The position numbers and the translations under genes are program-made. A stretch of 53,790 nt of DNA, taken from assembly GCA_027622195.1 (NCBI GenBank), contig JAQBZO010000012.1, positions 1 to 53,790 of the forward strand, read 5' to 3'. Shown here piece after piece: positions 43,928 to 51,999 of the stretch. The notes under the pieces are model-generated. The model was not told the DNA's origin. It ran no database searches and worked only from the letters and a program-made list of their open reading frames with translations. Positions within the stretch are counted from its first letter, which is position 1, and each line of letters opens with the position of its first letter. Source of the DNA: Planctomycetota bacterium. Its GTDB lineage: Bacteria; Planctomycetota; Phycisphaerae; Phycisphaerales; SM1A02.

Positions 43928-46605
43928 GTCAGCCTCCTTCGGCGATCGATTGAAATGCCTGAGAAAACAAGTGTTCCTGGCACAATGCAGATCAGCAGAA
44001 CACCGAGCATCACGCGTTGCGTTTGGGTGAGTGGAGGAATACGTGCGAGTCGCTGCGCCGCGGAAGCGCCGGCGACCGATGATGGATCTCCGCCCGATGC
44101 CCATGTGGATGCGGCGACTGCGAAGGCAAGGTTTCCGGGAGCGTGCAACATCGCACGTCCATCGGCACCAGCGGCAGGACGGCGAGCCACCGCGGTCAGC
44201 ATCCAATCGGGACAACCCACGATGACGGCGCGTCCGCCCTCAGGTGTCATCACGGCGAAAGCACCTTTGTCCAAATCGGACACCGCTTCATCATCCGACC
44301 ATCGGCGACCTGCGCGCGCTCCACGCCAATCGCGCGCCACACGTCGCGAAGGATCGGGCTCAAGATGAAGGAGCGGGAAAGGATCAATCGCAAAAAGTGA
44401 CTCGCGGAGTGGTGCCACACTGGGCAAGTGAATTCTGAGTCCATCCACTGCAAGTCCGATGGCGTGTTCGCGGTCAGCTCGATCGAAAGTTTGATCGCTC
44501 AGAGACTCCACACGACCTTCATCGATGGCGATGTCGTCGAGCACCATGCGGTCGGTGTGTGCATCCACTCCGAGGCGCGTTGACAATTGCGCCCAAGGAT
44601 CCAGCTGCCCCGCCACCGCAAGAAGACTTGGAGAAACAGAAAGGATGACACTTTCGCCTCGGTCGAGAAGGCGGTTCGCCGCGGCAATCAGATCCTTTTC
44701 GCTTCGATCGGGATCAATGGCGTTGCGTGTGAGTGGAGGAATGATCCACCACACACGCCGAGTTTCACCGTCCCAATTAGGTTCGCTTTGCGTGGAAGCA
44801 AGAGACCACTCGTGCACTTCAAAACGAGCGGCGGCAAGTGCGTCTGCCACCGCGCGCAGGTCTGCTCCTGATGCGCTTGCGCGAAGGACACTGCGTCCCT
44901 CGGCGTGGATGATGATTGCGTGCGCCATCATCGCCGATGGATCTTCAGCCAATGCGCGAAGCACTATTTCCTCTGTGCGTCCTCGCGCATCGAGTCCTTC
45001 TCCAGCAACCATCCAACCAGGCCACGCAAGGAGTTGCTCTCCCTGTTGCACGACGAGCGCTTGTCCATCGACCAGTGCTCGGGTGAGTGCGTCCATGCGG
45101 CGAGGACGAAGCATGCGAAGCGCATCGACTGTTTTTTGAACGCGAAGAGATGTTCCCTCCAAGACGCGAGCCACAGCGATCGATCGAGCATCGTCTGATG
45201 GCGCATTCGAGCGCACGAGACGCCCCCCCTCTGACAACCGCACCGCCCACACCTCGAGTGCATCACGCAACATTCGAGCCGCACCTTCTTGGTCTCCAAA
45301 AGGCTGCGCTGGGGATTGAGCCATGCGTTCTTCAATATTCGCGCGCGCCACTGGTGCAACTTCTGAGAACTGCTGCAATGCTCCAGCAAGTGATGCGAGT
45401 CGCGACGCGGTATCAGGATGAGTCGTCGACTGTGACGAGATCTCGCTCGACACTTCGCGACCGATGCGTGCGATCGCATCCACTTCCTTGAATCCATCAG
45501 CGATCGCGAGTTGGTAGGCGTTAGTCAACTGCGACTCGCGTTTCGAGAGATCATCAAGCCACGCGAGATACGTTTCGTTCGAGAGATCGTCGGGATCGAA
45601 CACGCGCGTCATCAACCCTGCTGCCGACACCTTGTTGAGTAACTCTTCCGCCGCAGGGAGTGGCGCGCGCGCAGGGCGAATCAGCGTGACAATCGCATCG
45701 TGATTCGCGAGAATCGCCGCTCTTGTTGCATCGGCAAGCGGAGCAGAAGGTGACCGAGACAATGGCTCGCGCACAGCAACCCGAGGATCGGACGAGAGAT
45801 CAGCGAGCGAGACGCCAATGACAAGACAGGCCACCATAGCCAGGGTTGCACTCAGTCGATCCAACAATTGACGCCTTGATGCGTAACGCTTCACGTGCAG
45901 CGCGATGACTGAACATCCAACAAGACAGAGGCTCATCCAAAGGAATGTCAAGAGATCTGCAGAATCCACCACTCCGCCAAGGGCTCGCGCAAGACGGCGC
46001 ATCGGATCAGCAGCGAATGCAACGGGAGCCCAGTCGGGTCCCACGATTTGCGGCATGACTTGTCCAGCGACCACAAGGGCGATCCACACGACACTCGCGA
46101 TGAAGGCGGCGACGGGCGCACTGCCTGAAAGTGTGCCGGCAAGAAGTCCAGTCGCGACGAGTGCGATGCCCACGCCGAAGAGTCCCACGACGATCGCGAT
46201 GAACTCACCCCAATCGATCGACGAGACACACCCAATCGCAATCGCGGGACCAGCGAGTGCGGCGAGGATTGCCACACAGACTGCGGCGGTTGCGGCAATC
46301 CAACGCGCGGCTGCGATTTCCCATGTTCGAGCGGGACTCGCAGCAAGCACTTCCCAGTAGCCAGTGCGAGAATCTTCGACGGCACTGCGGACGGCGAGCG
46401 CGGGTGCGAGCAACAGCATGCACCACGCCACGGCGCCTCCAGCACTCGAGACGCTTGCGGGATCGCCCGATCGCAATCCAACGAGAAACTGCACGATTCC
46501 CGCAAAAAGAGCGAAGACGGCGGCGATCGTCCAGACGAGCGGAGTACCAAAGAGCGTCGCCCATTCGCGCTCGAGGAGTGCATGAATGCGCCGTGACGGA
46601 GTCAT
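43924..46605 (-). CDS. Fused ABC-2 permease (GldF-like) and GldG-like auxiliary protein
   Basis: 893 aa. Residues ~15-255 form six membrane helices with MLLLAPALAVRSAVEDSRTGYWEVLAASPART, the ABC-2 coupling motif. A further helix near 260-285 leads to a long extracytoplasmic part (~290-860) with a GldG/ABC-auxiliary-like region (VWWIIPPLTR, LLDRGESVILSVSPSLLA), ending in a C-terminal helix (~863-883) and a basic tail RRRR. In Bacteroidetes GldF and GldG are separate proteins. It overlaps the ATPase upstream and the DUF4340 gene downstream by four bases each. Gliding itself is not implied. Confidence 0.82.
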   Translation of the reverse strand: MTPSRRIHALLEREWATLFGTPLVWTIAAVFALFAGIVQFLVGLRSGDPASVSSAGGAVAWCMLLLAPALAVRSAVEDSRTGYWEVLAASPARTWEIAAARWIAATAAVCVAILAALAGPAIAIGCVSSIDWGEFIAIVVGLFGVGIALVATGLLAGTLSGSAPVAAFIASVVWIALVVAGQVMPQIVGPDWAPVAFAADPMRRLARALGGVVDSADLLTFLWMSLCLVGCSVIALHVKRYASRRQLLDRLSATLAMVACLVIGVSLADLSSDPRVAVREPLSRSPSAPLADATRAAILANHDAIVTLIRPARAPLPAAEELLNKVSAAGLMTRVFDPDDLSNETYLAWLDDLSKRESQLTNAYQLAIADGFKEVDAIARIGREVSSEISSQSTTHPDTASRLASLAGALQQFSEVAPVARANIEERMAQSPAQPFGDQEGAARMLRDALEVWAVRLSEGGRLVRSNAPSDDARSIAVARVLEGTSLRVQKTVDALRMLRPRRMDALTRALVDGQALVVQQGEQLLAWPGWMVAGEGLDARGRTEEIVLRALAEDPSAMMAHAIIIHAEGRSVLRASASGADLRAVADALAAARFEVHEWSLASTQSEPNWDGETRRVWWIIPPLTRNAIDPDRSEKDLIAAANRLLDRGESVILSVSPSLLAVAGQLDPWAQLSTRLGVDAHTDRMVLDDIAIDEGRVESLSDQTFDRADREHAIGLAVDGLRIHLPSVAPLRESLFAIDPFPLLHLEPDPSRRVARDWRGARAGRRWSDDEAVSDLDKGAFAVMTPEGGRAVIVGCPDWMLTAVARRPAAGADGRAMLHAPGNLAFAVAASTWASGGDPSSVAGASAAQRLARIPPLTQTQRVMLGVLLICIVPGTLVFSGISIDRRRRLT

Positions 46606-47324
46606 GACATCACCCCGTCCGACGCGAGTAACAGCGCATAGGCATCATTGATCGTTGCCGCTCTCGTACGGAGTTCTTCTATGGTGCCAGACCACACTCC
46701 GCGACCATGATTCATGATGAGCGCGTGTGTCGCACAGGCCTCAACCTCAGGAAGATGATGGCTTGAGAGGACCACCGTGCAATCGTCGCGCATCGTGGAG
46801 AGAAGCGATCGAAAGACAGCGAGTTGCCCAGGATCAAGTCCACTCGTGGGCTCATCCAAGATCAGGATCTTCGGTCGTCCCACCATCGCCGCAGCAAGAG
46901 CGACGCGCTGCCGAAATCCGCGACTCAGCACGCCAATCAGTCGGGTACGCACTTCACCAAGCCGACAAGCGTCCATTGATCGCGTCACGTTGTCCGACAC
47001 TTCGGACTCGGCGACTGAGCACAGTCTCGCTTGGCTCGCGAGATACGATTCGACGCGCATGTCCGCGGGAGCAGGCGCATTTTCGGGAACGATCGCGCAT
47101 GTCCCCTCTGCCCAGCGCGTGCTCGCAACGTTGTCCATCGTGATGGAACCAGAAGAGTCGCCATCGAGCGGAAGGACCCCCGCAAGGAGTCGCAAAAGGG
47201 TCGTTTTTCCCGCGCCATTTGGCCCAAGCAAGGCGAAGATGGAATGGGTTGGAATCTCAACCGAGAGACGGTCCAATGCGCGAATGGCGCCGAATGATTT
47301 GGACACGTTGTTGCACTCGATCAC
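46602..47324 (-). CDS. ABC transporter ATP-binding protein (GldA-like)
   Basis: 240-aa ATPase. Walker A LLGPNGAGKTTLLRLLAG (~32-49), Q-loop region CAIVPENAPAP, signature LSRGFRQRVALAAAM, Walker B ILILDEPTSGLDPGQ and switch SSHHLPEVE. The signature starts LSRGF rather than LSGGQ, as in GldA/CcmA ATPases. Its partner is clearly the fused permease that starts in its last four bases. It is the first gene of the unit, read from the divergent gap shared with the PAS-GAF-receiver gene. Confidence 0.93.
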   Translation of the reverse strand: MIECNNVSKSFGAIRALDRLSVEIPTHSIFALLGPNGAGKTTLLRLLAGVLPLDGDSSGSITMDNVASTRWAEGTCAIVPENAPAPADMRVESYLASQARLCSVAESEVSDNVTRSMDACRLGEVRTRLIGVLSRGFRQRVALAAAMVGRPKILILDEPTSGLDPGQLAVFRSLLSTMRDDCTVVLSSHHLPEVEACATHALIMNHGRGVWSGTIEELRTRAATINDAYALLLASDGVMS

Positions 47325-47380
47325 GGCGCGCGATTCTACGGCTCAACCGACCATCCCGCGCGTACACTTCACTCTTCGCA

Positions 47381-47385
47381 GGAGG
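47381..47385 (+). promoter_or_regulatory. Strong Shine-Dalgarno fixing the GTG start of the PAS-GAF-receiver gene
   Basis: GGAGG five bases before the GTG at 47391. Confidence 0.65.
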
Positions 47386-47390
47386 ACTGT

Positions 47391-48854
47391 GTGACAGGCA
47401 ACGAATCGGCTGCATTTGATCCCAAAGTTATTTTTGAACATGTCGGTGACGGCATGGGCATTGTTGACTCTCAAGGCATGGTGGGTTGGATGAGCCAATC
47501 ACTCGCCGCGCTCCCTGCTCCGCTCCTTCGCAAGGTGACTGACTTTGCGGCGCAGGTTGCACGGGAAGGACTTCCAGCTGGTCGACATTCGGCAGTCCGG
47601 CGCATCACTGGATCAGATGGAAGTCTCGAAGTCATTGCGGCTCCGATCGGCAGTGGACACGCCACCATCGTGGTCTCTGATTCAGCAGCGCGCGATCGAC
47701 TTCGCAATCGCATCAAGCAAGTTGAAGAGGCGGGCGCTGCACTCCTCGACCTTGATGCCGTGATTGTCAATCCTCTCAATGTCTCGGAACGCCTTCGCTT
47801 GATCGAACAGCGTGTCGGCGATGCCATGCGATCGCTCTTCCGATTTGAGTTCTATGAAGTGCGACTGCGTGACCGTCGATCAGAACGACTCGAACTCGTC
47901 CTCGCAAAGGGACTCGAACCACTCAAGGTCGGCGAGTTTTTGATCGCGAGTCAAGATGGAAACGGCATCTGCGGTTGGGTTGCGACGACGGGAAAGAGCG
48001 TGGTCTGCCAGAATGTCCACGCCGATCCGCGATATCGCGTCGGGCTTCCAACAGCGCAGTCGAGTCTGACAGTTCCACTGCTCCTAAGAGAACGAATCGT
48101 CGGAGTGATCAACGTCGAGAGTCCGCTCCTTGATGGATTCTGCGATGAAGACCGGCTCGTCCTCGAGATCTACGGTCGCTATCTCGCGATGGCTCTCAAC
48201 ATCTTGGACATGTTGCTCGTCGAACGATGCATGGCCCACGAGCGACTTCGCCAGATGGTGATGGATGAGGCTGAAGTACCGATCAGCCGAATTCGTTCGG
48301 CAGCACTCGCCGTTGCAGCGGGTCGGCTCGAGGGACACGAGGCACTGGAAACAGCACTCGAGGCACTCGAAGCGCGCCTTCGCAATGCAACGAGCGGAGC
48401 ACAAACGGTTCTTGGAATTGATCGCATTTCTTCGACTGCTGATGCGCCGCTGAAGGGCTTTCGCATCCTTGTTGCAGACGACGAGGCTGGAATCCGTGAG
48501 TCGGTGAAGAGCATTCTGCAACGCGCTGGTGCTGAAGTCGACACCCGCGCCGACGGATCTGGAGCGCTCGAGGCGGTGCAAACCGCGAGCAGCACGAAGA
48601 ATCCATATGACCTTGTCCTCAGCGATATTCGGATGCCCGATCGCACTGGATACGAAGTGTTCCGAGGGACGAATGACTTGCTGCCCGGAGTGCCCGTCAT
48701 CTTGATGACTGGTTTTGGTTACGACCCGCACCACTCCATCTTGCGATCATCGCAAGAAGGCATGGCTGCCGTGCTCTTCAAGCCATTCCAGGCATCGGAT
48801 CTCTTGGAAGAAGTCTCGAAGGCACTCAGTTCGCCTCGACCTGCGCGGGCGTGA
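47391..48854 (+). CDS. PAS-GAF-receiver signalling protein without kinase domain
   Basis: 487-aa cytosolic protein. Residues ~10-100 look like a PAS domain (VIFEHVGDGMGIVDSQGMVGWM). A GAF domain follows (~125-275) with GNGICGWVATTGKSVVCQNVHADPRY and LTVPLLLRERIVGVINVES. A short helical linker (~280-345) replaces a histidine-kinase core. A receiver domain ends the protein (~358-480): ILVADDEAG, phosphoacceptor Asp in LVLSDIRMPDRTGY, Thr in LMTGFG and Lys in LFKPF. With no HATPase or DNA-binding output it may be a phospho-relay sink or scaffold. The 3' end overlaps convergent prmC by 29 bases. Confidence 0.88.
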   Translation: MTGNESAAFDPKVIFEHVGDGMGIVDSQGMVGWMSQSLAALPAPLLRKVTDFAAQVAREGLPAGRHSAVRRITGSDGSLEVIAAPIGSGHATIVVSDSAARDRLRNRIKQVEEAGAALLDLDAVIVNPLNVSERLRLIEQRVGDAMRSLFRFEFYEVRLRDRRSERLELVLAKGLEPLKVGEFLIASQDGNGICGWVATTGKSVVCQNVHADPRYRVGLPTAQSSLTVPLLLRERIVGVINVESPLLDGFCDEDRLVLEIYGRYLAMALNILDMLLVERCMAHERLRQMVMDEAEVPISRIRSAALAVAAGRLEGHEALETALEALEARLRNATSGAQTVLGIDRISSTADAPLKGFRILVADDEAGIRESVKSILQRAGAEVDTRADGSGALEAVQTASSTKNPYDLVLSDIRMPDRTGYEVFRGTNDLLPGVPVILMTGFGYDPHHSILRSSQEGMAAVLFKPFQASDLLEEVSKALSSPRPARA

Positions 48855-49821
48855 CTTCCGGCGCGGGCAAGCCTCTCGCAACGAGTACTCGCTCGAGTCC
48901 GTCTCCATCTTTTTCGATTGAAACCTCGGTCAATCCTGCCGTTGTGGCGAGGGCGCTCACGGCTGCTGCCTGGTTCGTACCGAACTCCACGATGAGTGTG
49001 CCTCTTGGTCGCAATCGCTTGGGGGCTCCAAGGATGATCGGTTTGAGAAACCGCAGTCCATCCGCCCCGCCGCGGAGTGCGGACGCGGGTTCGTGCTCTC
49101 TGACTTCGGCAGCGAGCGAGTCCCATTCGTGGTCAGCAATGTAGGGAGGATTCGAACAGATCAGGTCGAATCGTTCGCCATCAGCAATCGGCACCCACAC
49201 CGACCCAAGTCGAAACTGAATCGCCGCTTCAACTCGATTCGACTCAGCATTTTTTGAAGCGAGTTCGATCGCCTCCGCGCTCACATCCGTTGCAACGAAT
49301 CGCACAGCGGGTTCCACCTCAAGGGCCACTTGCACCGTTGGAGTGGGGTCTTGGTTCCAAGGAAGGATGTGTCCTCGATCGCGGCGTCCACGCAGTGCCA
49401 CGGCGAGTGCGATCGGAATGCACCCCGTTCCGGTACCGATATCGAGGACAGCGTGGTGTTCGATTGGGTCCCAACTCTTCACCACGCTCAGCGCCTGTTC
49501 GACAAGCGTCTCCGTGGCAGGACGAGGAATCAATGTCGACGTGTTCACGTCCAATTGGATTCCGTGAAAGTGCCACGAACCCACCACATATTGAATCGGC
49601 TCACGCTTGCGGAGTCGCGCCACCAGTTCACGAATCCGTTCGAGCGACACGGGTTCGAGCACCTCGTCGACGGGACGCATATAGAGCGCAGTTCTGGTGA
49701 CTCCCATCACGTGCGCAAGAAGCAGATCCGCGCACAGTGGAGAGGCTGGAACACCCCGCGATTCGAGATCTTTTCTGAGCCAAGCGCGCATTGTGCGGAC
49801 CGTCCATGGTTCCTGCGTCAT
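48826..49821 (-). CDS. prmC: Peptide chain release factor N5-glutamine methyltransferase
   Basis: Methylates the GGQ glutamine of release factors. 331 aa from the ATG at 49821; an extension to 49971 reads through the divergent neighbour and is rejected. Evidence: N-terminal helical domain, REPIQYVVGSWHFHGIQLDVN, TLIPRPATETLVEQAL, SAM motif VLDIGTGTGCIPIALA and catalytic CSNPPYIADHEW. About 25 extra residues (RRDRGHILPWNQDPTPT) are inserted after motif I. prfA, the usual neighbour, is not seen. Confidence 0.93.
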   Translation of the reverse strand: MTQEPWTVRTMRAWLRKDLESRGVPASPLCADLLLAHVMGVTRTALYMRPVDEVLEPVSLERIRELVARLRKREPIQYVVGSWHFHGIQLDVNTSTLIPRPATETLVEQALSVVKSWDPIEHHAVLDIGTGTGCIPIALAVALRGRRDRGHILPWNQDPTPTVQVALEVEPAVRFVATDVSAEAIELASKNAESNRVEAAIQFRLGSVWVPIADGERFDLICSNPPYIADHEWDSLAAEVREHEPASALRGGADGLRFLKPIILGAPKRLRPRGTLIVEFGTNQAAAVSALATTAGLTEVSIEKDGDGLERVLVARGLPAPEVTPAQVEAN

Positions 49822-49845
49822 AAGGCGGGATCCTAGACGCATCGG

Positions 49846-49851
49846 TAGAAT
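49846..49851 (+). promoter_or_regulatory. Candidate -10 box of the 49861 gene
   Basis: TAGAAT, five of six to consensus, nine bases before the ATG at 49861, in the 39-base divergent gap with prmC. No -35 box is evident, so transcripts would be almost leaderless. Confidence 0.25.
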
Positions 49852-49860
49852 GGGTTGCCC

Positions 49861-50322
49861 ATGAATGAAAGCACGCCGATCCCCCTTGATCTCCTTCGAC
49901 TTCGCGACGAAGTCGAGCGCACGCGTTCGTTTCGAGAGTTGATCTCGGATGAGTTTGGGTTGCGCTGCCAAGCGCAGGGCGTCGACGCGTGGTACGAGAT
50001 CACTGAGGGCAAGTCAGCCTGGGTTGTGCGTCTCATTCTCACCGACCGATGGCTCTCTGAAAGTATCGAGAGTGCACTCGTTCATTCCCGAGACACGGTT
50101 GAGTCGTTGATCGACGACGAGTTGATTGACCTCGGATGCTCGTTTCGGACAAGGACCGTTCGCCACTTTCGCGATCTGAAGCGGCAATACATTTTTGAGG
50201 CGGACATCCCCGCGCCCGAATCGATGTCAGACGACGACACCACCTTGGCACTGCAGTACCTCCTTGCATTCGAGTCGGCATTCCGCCATCTTGGAAATAT
50301 GTCCGGTGATTCAGAAGAGTGA
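49861..50322 (+). CDS. Hypothetical protein
   Basis: 153 aa, acidic, no signal peptide or membrane helix. It has a compact alpha/beta look: LLRLRDEVERTRSFRELI, a strand pair around WYEITEGKSAWVVRLIL, then LIDDELIDLGCSFRTRTVRHFRDLKRQYIFEADI and a C-terminal helix LQYLLAFESAFRHLG. I do not recognise a family. It is divergent from prmC, and its last 17 bases overlap the GTG start of the glycosyltransferase, implying co-translation with it; a partner or regulator role is possible but unproven. Confidence 0.75.
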   Translation: MNESTPIPLDLLRLRDEVERTRSFRELISDEFGLRCQAQGVDAWYEITEGKSAWVVRLILTDRWLSESIESALVHSRDTVESLIDDELIDLGCSFRTRTVRHFRDLKRQYIFEADIPAPESMSDDDTTLALQYLLAFESAFRHLGNMSGDSEE

Positions 50323-51934
50323 ACGAATCCGACCACCGAGCATCCTGATGTTGGGCTGGGAGTTTCCCCCGTTCATCTCTGGAGGACTTGGGACAGCATG
50401 CTTTGGATTGACCAAGGCACTGGTCGCTGAGGGTGCGCAAGTCTCATTCGCATTGCCTCGTGCGATTGATCGATCTCACTCGAGCCATGTCGAACTGATC
50501 TGCCCAGAACCCAAGGGCGATGCGCTTCCGCAATTGAATCAAATCTCGCGCCGCGCGATTGCGGATAGTTTGGATACGCCCCTTCCTCCACCTTCAGCAC
50601 GAGAAGCCACGACAACATCGATTGCTCTAAAGATCAGCACGGCGGGTACGGTCGATCGAGCGGCTGAAGCGTTCGCAACGAGTGCAGAGATCCCACTCCC
50701 AAGGACTCCCGAAGCGGTGTGGATGATTGTGCGGCGCGTCCTTGCTTCCATGCCGCAACACGACGCTTATGCGGCGATCGCGCGATCGGGCGAGCGTGTT
50801 CAACACGATGCGGCACTCTCGAAAACAACTCCTGTCCTCAGTGATTTGCTCGGATTACTGAGTTTTGAGCAGTTGCAACAGCTGTCCGAAACATTCCAAC
50901 CATCGGCGGCTCCTCAGCAACAGCACCAGGATTCGCTTCAGTATGACGCGTGGCTCGATGCTCCCATCGTGAGCGGAGGATCTGATTACAGCGGCGACCT
51001 CATGGCGGCAAGCGCGCGGTTTGCTCGATTCGCGCTCGCCTCCTGTAGCAACCGACATTTTGATGTCATTCATGCGCATGATTGGTTGACCTATCCAGCG
51101 GGCATCGCACTCGCCAGTTTGACTGGCAAGCCGCTCGTGGTGCATGTGCATGCGACTGAGTTTGACCGAAGCGGCGATCATGTGAATCAGTCGGTCTACA
51201 ACATTGAACGACGCGGCATGCATGCGGCGACGCGCGTCATTGCCGTCAGTCAATTGACGCGCAATCTGCTCAGCAATCGATACGGTGTCTCTCCCGCGAA
51301 GATCGATGTTGTCTACAACGGAGTTGACCTCGATCCCACTGAGGCTGGCATCAAGCGGATCGATTCCACTGAAAAGATCGTCCTCTACTTCGGTCGCATC
51401 ACGATGCAAAAAGGACCCGAGTTCTTTGTGCGTGCAGCGAAACGTGCACTGGAAGTCATGCCGAACATTCGCTTCGTGGTTGCGGGGAGTGGAGATCAGG
51501 CGCAGCGCATGATCGAGATGGCTGCGGCACTGGGCATCGGTGGTCGAATGACCTTCACAGGGTTCCTTCGCGGTCGCGACATCGCGCGGATTTTTCAACG
51601 CGCTGATCTCTACGTCATGCCTAGCGTTTCTGAACCATTTGGCATTGCGCCACTCGAGGCTATGGCGAGTCGCGTGCCCGCAATCATTAGTCGCTCGAGC
51701 GGAGTGAGCGAGGTCCTCTCGAACGCGCTGAAGGTCGACTTCTGGGATGTCGATGACATTGCGAACAAGATCGTCGCCGTCTTGCGCCATCCACCGCTGA
51801 AACGCCATCTCACTGAGCAGGGTTTTTACGAAGTGCGCGGCATCACATGGGGTGGTGCTGCAAAGCGTTGTTTGCAGAGTTATGCAAGAGCGACCGCGGG
51901 CCTTGGATTGTCTCCAATGGGAGCTCCTCGCTAA
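50306..51934 (+). CDS. GT4-family glycosyltransferase (glycogen/starch-synthase-like)
   Basis: 542 aa. The start is uncertain: the GTG at 50306 puts about 12 residues before the conserved ILMLGWEFPPFISGGLGTACFGL; TTG 50291 is an alternative, and ATG 50348 would cut into the motif. The GT-B fold is shown by the glycine loop ISGGLG, DVIHAHDWLTYPAGIALA, VHVHATEFDR, VYNGVDLDP, YFGRITMQKGPEFFV and the nucleotide-sugar Glu motif SEPFGIAPLEAMA. A poorly conserved, Ala/Pro/Gln-rich insert (~90-225) separates the first motifs. ADP- or UDP-glucose use for glucan synthesis is plausible but not shown. Confidence 0.9.
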   Translation: MIQKSERIRPPSILMLGWEFPPFISGGLGTACFGLTKALVAEGAQVSFALPRAIDRSHSSHVELICPEPKGDALPQLNQISRRAIADSLDTPLPPPSAREATTTSIALKISTAGTVDRAAEAFATSAEIPLPRTPEAVWMIVRRVLASMPQHDAYAAIARSGERVQHDAALSKTTPVLSDLLGLLSFEQLQQLSETFQPSAAPQQQHQDSLQYDAWLDAPIVSGGSDYSGDLMAASARFARFALASCSNRHFDVIHAHDWLTYPAGIALASLTGKPLVVHVHATEFDRSGDHVNQSVYNIERRGMHAATRVIAVSQLTRNLLSNRYGVSPAKIDVVYNGVDLDPTEAGIKRIDSTEKIVLYFGRITMQKGPEFFVRAAKRALEVMPNIRFVVAGSGDQAQRMIEMAAALGIGGRMTFTGFLRGRDIARIFQRADLYVMPSVSEPFGIAPLEAMASRVPAIISRSSGVSEVLSNALKVDFWDVDDIANKIVAVLRHPPLKRHLTEQGFYEVRGITWGGAAKRCLQSYARATAGLGLSPMGAPR

Positions 51935-51968
51935 GTGGTTGGTCCCGACTTGTTGAATCGTGTCGATC

Positions 51969-51974
51969 TATACT
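51969..51974 (+). promoter_or_regulatory. Candidate -10 box of the PutA-type gene
   Basis: TATACT, five of six to consensus, 25 bases before the ATG at 52000. No matching -35 at 16-18 bases upstream was found. Confidence 0.3.
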
Positions 51975-51999
51975 TCGGTTTCCCCACTGAAAGATCACT

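Noticed and set aside
43928-44215. N-terminal extension of the DUF4340 protein
   Set aside because: It lies inside the permease/GldG gene; the GTG at 43927 is four-base coupled and opens directly into a membrane helix.
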